Assembly: GCA_903921665.1 (NCBI GenBank)
Contig: CAIXQT010000021.1
Span: 1 to 10,961 of the forward strand
Source of the DNA: an uncultured Opitutia bacterium
GTDB lineage: Bacteria > Verrucomicrobiota > Verrucomicrobiia > Opitutales > UBA953
Length of the DNA stretch: 10,961 nucleotides
Direction: 5' to 3'
Shown here: in pieces, positions 7,046 through 10,961 of the stretch
How the letters are laid out: each line of letters opens with the position of its first letter
Numbering within the stretch: the first letter of the stretch is position 1
Program-made: the position numbers and the translations under genes
The notes under the pieces: generated by a model
The model's input: only the letters and a program-made list of their open reading frames with translations
Databases searched by the model: none
What the model was told of the DNA's origin: nothing

Positions 7046-8334
7046 CGTTGGGCGCGACGGAGGTCGAAGGCGTCCTGGAGCGCTTCGCCGATGGAGTTGA
7101 TCATGACCATGGTGCCGACGAGGCAGAAGAGGGTGGGGCCAAGGATCCACCAGGCGTTCCAGTTTTCCTTGGCCTGGTGGAGCAGGTCGCCCCACGAGGG
7201 TTCGGTGGGCGGCAGGCCGAAGCCGAGGTAGTCGAGGGCGGAGAGCGAGAACACCAGGCCGTGCAGGCTGAACGGCAGCGTGGTGAGGATCACGGTCGCG
7301 CTGTTGGGGAGGATATGCCGCCAGATGATGCGGGCGTGTCCGGCTCCCAGGGCGCGCGAAGCGGTCACGTAGTCGCGGGCCGAGACCTGGTAGGCGGAGG
7401 CCCGGAGCTGCTGGGCGAGGCCGATCCAGGAGAACGCCACGAGGATGAGGATCAGGATCGCGAGCGAAGGCTCGAGCAGGCTCGCGAGGAAGATGATCGC
7501 GTAGAGGAAGGGGATGTTGGACCAGATCTCCATCACGCGCTGGCAGACCATGTCGAACCAACCGCCGAAGTAGCCCATTGCCGCACCGAGAAGCAGACCG
7601 ACGCCGTAGACACACGGAAGGAAGATGACGGCGGAGAGCAGGAGGAGCCGGAAGCCGCCGAAGAGGCGCGCCACGATGTCATGCCCGGATTCGTCGGTGC
7701 CAAGCCAATGGCCGTCGAGTCCGGGCGGGCAGGGCGAAGGCACCTGCGTGCGCAGCGGCCCGGCCGGCTCCCAGTCGGTGCGGTCCTCCGAGGGCGCTCG
7801 TAGGGTGACTTTGCCGGCGACGAATTTCGCCCGGGCTTTGCTCACGCCTTCGGCGAAGAGGCGCGCGTCGCCTTCGGGCCGTCCATCGATGATGGTCCAG
7901 GTCTGCCGACGGGTGCCGTCGGCGTGGAGCGAGAAGATGCGGCCCTCGGCGATGAGGCCGCGCGGATCGGACCAGCGTCCTTCGGCGTCGCGGGCGACGG
8001 CGGGCATCACCTCGCAGACTTCGTCCGGGGCGAACGGGACGAGCGGCAGCAGCAGCCAGCCGCGTCCGTTCAGTTTCAACTCTTCGGCAAGCAGGCGGTA
8101 GTTGGGCTCGCCTTCGATCCTGAGGCCGAGGTCGCGGCCGGAGATGAAGCCTGCGAAGACGGGGAAGCGCGTGACTCCGTCGATCTTGAGGATGAGCGGC
8201 CGGTTGCCGACGAGCAGCGGGCCGAGCAACGCCAGCAAGGTGAGCGTGACCAACGTGAGCAGCGACCACCAGCCCATCCGGTTGCGACGGAACCGCTCGA
8301 AGCGCTGCAGGGTGATGGGGTCGAGGAGGCTCAT
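7042..8334 (-). CDS. yejE: Peptide ABC transporter permease, YejE-like, with an inserted domain
   Basis: Inner-membrane channel subunit. The N-terminus (PITLQRFERFRRNRMGWWSL) matches the conserved YejE start, followed by TM1 (about 22-43). HWLGTDESGHDIVARLFGG (209-227) marks the entry to the BPD_transp_1 core, whose EAA loop for ATPase contact is at about 322-344 (YVTASRALGAG, then HILPN). The end GEALQDAFDLRRAQ is also typical. Length is 430 residues against 341 in E. coli YejE. The excess is mostly about 90 residues at roughly 101-195, a polar stretch with no membrane segment, in the loop that faces the periplasm in this family. It overlaps both neighbours by four bases (ATGA), with yejB upstream and yejA downstream. 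Family assignment is strong. Confidence 0.93.
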   Translation of the reverse strand: MSLLDPITLQRFERFRRNRMGWWSLLTLVTLTLLALLGPLLVGNRPLILKIDGVTRFPVFAGFISGRDLGLRIEGEPNYRLLAEELKLNGRGWLLLPLVPFAPDEVCEVMPAVARDAEGRWSDPRGLIAEGRIFSLHADGTRRQTWTIIDGRPEGDARLFAEGVSKARAKFVAGKVTLRAPSEDRTDWEPAGPLRTQVPSPCPPGLDGHWLGTDESGHDIVARLFGGFRLLLLSAVIFLPCVYGVGLLLGAAMGYFGGWFDMVCQRVMEIWSNIPFLYAIIFLASLLEPSLAILILILVAFSWIGLAQQLRASAYQVSARDYVTASRALGAGHARIIWRHILPNSATVILTTLPFSLHGLVFSLSALDYLGFGLPPTEPSWGDLLHQAKENWNAWWILGPTLFCLVGTMVMINSIGEALQDAFDLRRAQR

Positions 8335-9563
8335 GCGGATTTGTCGAACCGGATGCGGGGGTCGACGGCGGCGACGCAGAGGTCGGAGACGATGTTGCCA
8401 AGGAGCATCGCCAGGCTGGAGAGCGTGAGCAGGCCGAGGAAGATCGGGAAGTTGCGCTGGACGAGCGAGTCGTAGCCGAGGAGGCCGAGCCCCGGGATGT
8501 TGAACGTGACCTCGATCAGGAACGAACCCGTGAGGAAGAACCCGAGGTTGCTGCCGAAAGTGGCGGCGAGCGGGATCAGCGAATTACGGAGCGCATGGAC
8601 GAAGACGATGCGGCGGTTGCTCAGGCCTTTCGCCTTCGCGGTCCGGACGTAATCGGCGGCGAGATTGTCGAGCAGGCCGTTGCGGGTGAAAAGGGTGAGG
8701 GCGGTGAAGGCCCCGATCATCTCGCAGGCGAGAGGAAGCGCGGTATGGTAGAACGGCCGCGACCAATCGAACCCTTTGGTCGGGAACCAGTGCAGTTGGT
8801 GGCAGAGGAGCTGGAGGCCGGCGACGGCGAGAAGGAAGCCGGGGACGGAATAGAGGATGAAGAGCAGCTGGGAGGAGCCGCGATCAAACCAACCGTCACG
8901 CTTGAGGGCCTTGGCGACGCCGAGCGGAATCGAGATGGCGTAGGCGAGCAGCAGGGACCAGCCGCCGAACCAGGCCGAGATCGGCAGGCGGGCCTTGATC
9001 TCATCCCAGACAGGCTTGTCGCTGATGGTGGAGTCGCCGAGCTCGGCCTGGAGCAGTCCGGCGTAGGCCTGACGGTAGATGAGCACGCGCGGAGCTTTGT
9101 CCGGGTCATCGGGGAGGGGGGCGGCTTCGGCACGCCAGGGGGCGCGCGCTTTGCCCTCCGCCGTCGTGAGGCTGATGCTCTTCCCGCTTTGGGTGACGTT
9201 CAACTTGAAGGACCGTCCGGGATTGAGGTCGTCGGCGACCTCCGCCTCCGCTTTGCCTTCCTTGTCGAGTCGGACGGTTACCCAGTCCGCCGGGCCGGGT
9301 ACGACCCCCAGCCAGATGGCGTATGCCTCGATGAGCGAGCGGTCGAAGCCGTAGCGGCGCTTCAGGTTGTCGAGTTCTTCCGGGGAAGCCGGGCCGCTGG
9401 GACGTGCGGCCGAACTGCGCTTGCGGTCGGCTTGCTGGCGTTCGGCCAAGGCCTGCTCGATGGGGCCGCCAGGGACGAAGCGGGTGAAGCAGAACGCGAC
9501 GAACGTGATGCCCACGAAGGTCAGTGGGACTAGCAGCAACCGTCTGAGGACGTAGTCGCGCAT
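8331..9563 (-). CDS. yejB: Peptide ABC transporter permease, YejB-like, with an inserted region
   Basis: First gene of the seven-gene unit; inner-membrane channel partner of YejE. MRDYVLRRLLLVPLTFVGIT with TM1, then FVPGGPIEQALAE, is the standard YejB opening. RYGFDRSLIEAY (70-81) follows. The membrane core runs from about 195 to the end, with the EAA loop at 304-330 (DYVRTAKAKGLS, HALRNS), then GSFLIEVTFNIPGLGLLGYD and the closing DPRIRFDKSA. Length is 410 residues against 364 in E. coli. Residues about 90-160 form a charged, beta-prone, membrane-free insertion between the YGFD segment and the AELGDS segment, equivalent to the periplasmic loop. The ATG at 9563 has no good Shine-Dalgarno (CCCACG precedes it). 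The promoter must lie in the 91-base gap shared with the divergent acyltransferase gene. Confidence 0.93.
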   Translation of the reverse strand: MRDYVLRRLLLVPLTFVGITFVAFCFTRFVPGGPIEQALAERQQADRKRSSAARPSGPASPEELDNLKRRYGFDRSLIEAYAIWLGVVPGPADWVTVRLDKEGKAEAEVADDLNPGRSFKLNVTQSGKSISLTTAEGKARAPWRAEAAPLPDDPDKAPRVLIYRQAYAGLLQAELGDSTISDKPVWDEIKARLPISAWFGGWSLLLAYAISIPLGVAKALKRDGWFDRGSSQLLFILYSVPGFLLAVAGLQLLCHQLHWFPTKGFDWSRPFYHTALPLACEMIGAFTALTLFTRNGLLDNLAADYVRTAKAKGLSNRRIVFVHALRNSLIPLAATFGSNLGFFLTGSFLIEVTFNIPGLGLLGYDSLVQRNFPIFLGLLTLSSLAMLLGNIVSDLCVAAVDPRIRFDKSA

Positions 9564-9654
9564 CGTGGGTCTCTATAGGGCAAGCACAGGAGGGGAGGGG
9601 TCAATCCGAAAGGACTCGCTTGCACCCGACGGAGGACGGCCCAATTTCCACAGG
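9564..9654. promoter_or_regulatory. Divergent intergenic region between yejB and the Aas-like gene
   Basis: The start codons of the two divergent genes are about 91 bases apart, so both promoters should lie here or just inside the genes. A CTATAG palindrome (9573-9578) could serve as part of a -10 element on either strand. A minus-strand TTGACC (9604-9599) lies 21 bases from TATAGA (9577-9572), too far for a standard sigma70 pair. A purine-rich GGAGGGGAGGGG (9589-9600) on the plus strand looks like a ribosome-binding sequence but has no ATG, GTG or TTG in the right frame close behind it. No clear operator is visible. Confidence 0.4.
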
Positions 9655-10961
9655 GTGCCCTTGCTTACCTTTCTCGGCTGGTCCTTGCTGCTGGTCTTCC
9701 TGACGGTCGGCGCGGTCGGCTTGCTCCTGCTCACGGTCTTTCTGCTGGCTTTCGCCTGGCGCGCGCCTCGTCGCCATAAGTCGATGTCCCTGGGGTATTG
9801 CCTGATGCACACCTTGTGCTGGCTGATCCTGAAATGCGCCTATCGCATCCGTATCCGCGGCCTGGAGAATATTCCCGAGGAAGGCGGCGTGCTCATCATC
9901 GCGAACCACGTCGCCTACGCCGACGTCTTGGTGATGGGGGTGATGTCGCGCCGTCCCGTCCGCTTTCTTTCCTGGGAAGGTTTCGAACGCCATAAGTTCC
10001 TCGGTTTCATGTGCCGGCTGATGGGGACGATTCCGGTTTCGGAAACGAAGGCCAAGGAGGCCATCGTCAAGGCCGGCGAAGCGCTCGCCCGGGGCGAAGT
10101 GGTCTGCATCTTCCCCGAGGGTAGCATCACCCGCAACGGCGGTCTGATGCAGCTGCGCAAAGGCTTCGAGCTGATCGCCCGTCGCGGCGGCGCACCGATT
10201 CTGCCGGTCGCCATCGATGGGATGTGGGGTTCGATCCTCAGCTTCAGCGGCGGCAAGTCGTTCTGGAAGATGCCCAAGCATTTCCCGCGCCCCATCGGCG
10301 TCGTCATCGGCAAACCTTTTCCGGCGACCGAACATGCGAAGACCCGCCTGCGGCTGCTGGAGCTCGCCTCGGAGGCCTTCGACCTGCGCGCTTCGCTCGG
10401 AGGCCATCTCGGTCGCGAAGTCGCTGAGGGCTTGGCGAAGAAGGGCGGGGCGGTCGCCCTGATCGATCGTACGTCAGTCCGCCGAGAGTTTTCAGGAGCG
10501 ACGTTGCTCGCCCTAGGTTGGGCCTTCGCGGGCGAACTCAAGCGTCGCACCCGCTCCCGGCGCATTGCCATCGTGCTGCCTCCGGGCGTCGCGGCGGCCG
10601 TCGCCAACCTCGGCTGCGTGCTGGCCGACAAGATCCCGGTGAACCTGAATTTCTCGCTCGGTCGCGAACAAGCGCTTTCCTGTCTGCAGCGCGCCGAGGT
10701 CGATCTCGTCGTCACCGCCGGTGCTTTCCGCAGCAAGCTTTCCGAGAAGTCGCCGGATTTCCCTTGGGGCGATCACGTCCTGGATGTGGCCGATTTCCTG
10801 ACCACCCATTCTCGTGCGGATCTTGCGCTCCGCATCGGACTCATTCGTTGCCTGCCGAGTTCGTGGGTGCTGGCTTTCATGGGTTTGCCGAAGCACGGCG
10901 GCGACGCCGAGGCGGCGTTGCTTTTCACCAGCGGCAGCTCCGGCCAGCCCAAGGGCGTGCG
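9655..10961 (+). CDS. aas: Bifunctional lysophospholipid acyltransferase / acyl-ACP synthetase (Aas-like), cut by window end
   Basis: Expected to re-acylate lysophospholipids at the inner membrane and to activate fatty acids to acyl-ACP. About 435 residues are visible and the reading frame runs off the end. The N-terminus is hydrophobic (about residues 2-34, one long or two short membrane segments). Next is a PlsC-type domain with NHVAYAD (HX4D motif, His85 and Asp90) and FPEGSITR (153-160). From about residue 230 an AMP-binding domain begins, with IAIVLPPGVAAAVANLGCVL and the ATP-binding loop LLFTSGSSGQPKGV (422-435). The order and spacing follow E. coli Aas, whose equivalent loop is LILFTSGSEGHPKG. 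There is no ATG before 9784. I start at GTG 9655, but TTG 9661 (AGGG five bases upstream) is as likely, and GTG 9565 is possible. Starting at ATG 9784 would lose the membrane segment. No LplT-type transporter domain is fused at the front. Confidence 0.85.
   Translation, partial: MPLLTFLGWSLLLVFLTVGAVGLLLLTVFLLAFAWRAPRRHKSMSLGYCLMHTLCWLILKCAYRIRIRGLENIPEEGGVLIIANHVAYADVLVMGVMSRRPVRFLSWEGFERHKFLGFMCRLMGTIPVSETKAKEAIVKAGEALARGEVVCIFPEGSITRNGGLMQLRKGFELIARRGGAPILPVAIDGMWGSILSFSGGKSFWKMPKHFPRPIGVVIGKPFPATEHAKTRLRLLELASEAFDLRASLGGHLGREVAEGLAKKGGAVALIDRTSVRREFSGATLLALGWAFAGELKRRTRSRRIAIVLPPGVAAAVANLGCVLADKIPVNLNFSLGREQALSCLQRAEVDLVVTAGAFRSKLSEKSPDFPWGDHVLDVADFLTTHSRADLALRIGLIRCLPSSWVLAFMGLPKHGGDAEAALLFTSGSSGQPKGV

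Noticed and set aside
7046..7615. N-terminal extension of the yejA frame giving an 817-residue protein
   Set aside because: The extension lies over yejE, is Arg/Pro-rich, and would place the signal peptide in the middle of the protein.
9572..9604. TTGACC ... TATAGA as a sigma70 promoter for yejB
   Set aside because: The spacing is 21 bases, outside the usual 16-18. It is kept only as a remark on the intergenic region.
9601..10407. Minus-strand open frame of 268 codons opposite the Aas-like gene
   Set aside because: The plus strand contains HX4D, FPEG and the AMP-binding loop in a single frame. The minus-strand frame has no motif and a Gln/Arg/Asp-rich shadow composition.
1..10961. CRISPR arrays, tRNA or rRNA genes, insertion sequences or phage genes
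   Set aside because: Reading through the window showed no regularly spaced repeats, no transposase or integrase motifs, and no RNA-gene-like segment. Almost all bases are in recognised coding genes.

Overview
The window is GC-rich and densely coded. It looks like chromosomal DNA of a Gram-negative bacterium: it has an outer-membrane porin-like protein with a signal peptide and C-terminal Phe, an exosortase, and a periplasmic-binding-protein peptide importer. Few genes have a clear Shine-Dalgarno sequence. The mix (TorF-type porin, exosortase, glgA, Aas-like fusion) would fit Verrucomicrobiota, perhaps an Opitutae-like lineage. That placement is inference from gene content and protein style, not from a marker gene.

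Layout. At the left edge (1-170, minus) is the N-terminus of lipoyl synthase LipA, identified by its CX4CX5C cluster motif. A hairpin terminator (about 207-241) separates it from a TorF-family putative porin (262-903, minus). An AT-rich 135-bp gap (904-1038) carries two palindromes of the form GCTT-N6-AAGC, 21 bp apart, and probably the porin promoter.

The centre (1039-9563, minus) is one tightly packed seven-gene transcription unit. In transcription order it encodes a YejB-like permease, a YejE-like permease, a YejA-like solute-binding protein, two separate ABC ATPases (together equivalent to YejF), an exosortase with its Cys/Arg/His residues, and glycogen synthase GlgA. Five of the six junctions overlap by 1-4 bases (ATGA or TGATG). 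The exception is yejA to the first ATPase, with a gap of 37 or 49 nt. The first five genes form a complete peptide/microcin C-type importer. The exosortase and GlgA have no known functional link to it, but they are placed as if translated with it.

At the right edge, divergently transcribed from the importer, a plus-strand gene (about 9655 to the window end) encodes a membrane-anchored lysophospholipid acyltransferase fused to an AMP-forming acyl-ACP synthetase (Aas type). It is cut by the window end just after the ATP-binding loop. The shared 91-bp intergenic region should hold both promoters.

I found no rRNA, tRNA, CRISPR array, insertion sequence, integrase or phage gene. The nearest thing to something new is the coupling of an orphan exosortase and glgA to a Yej-type importer whose two permeases both carry extra non-membrane insertions.
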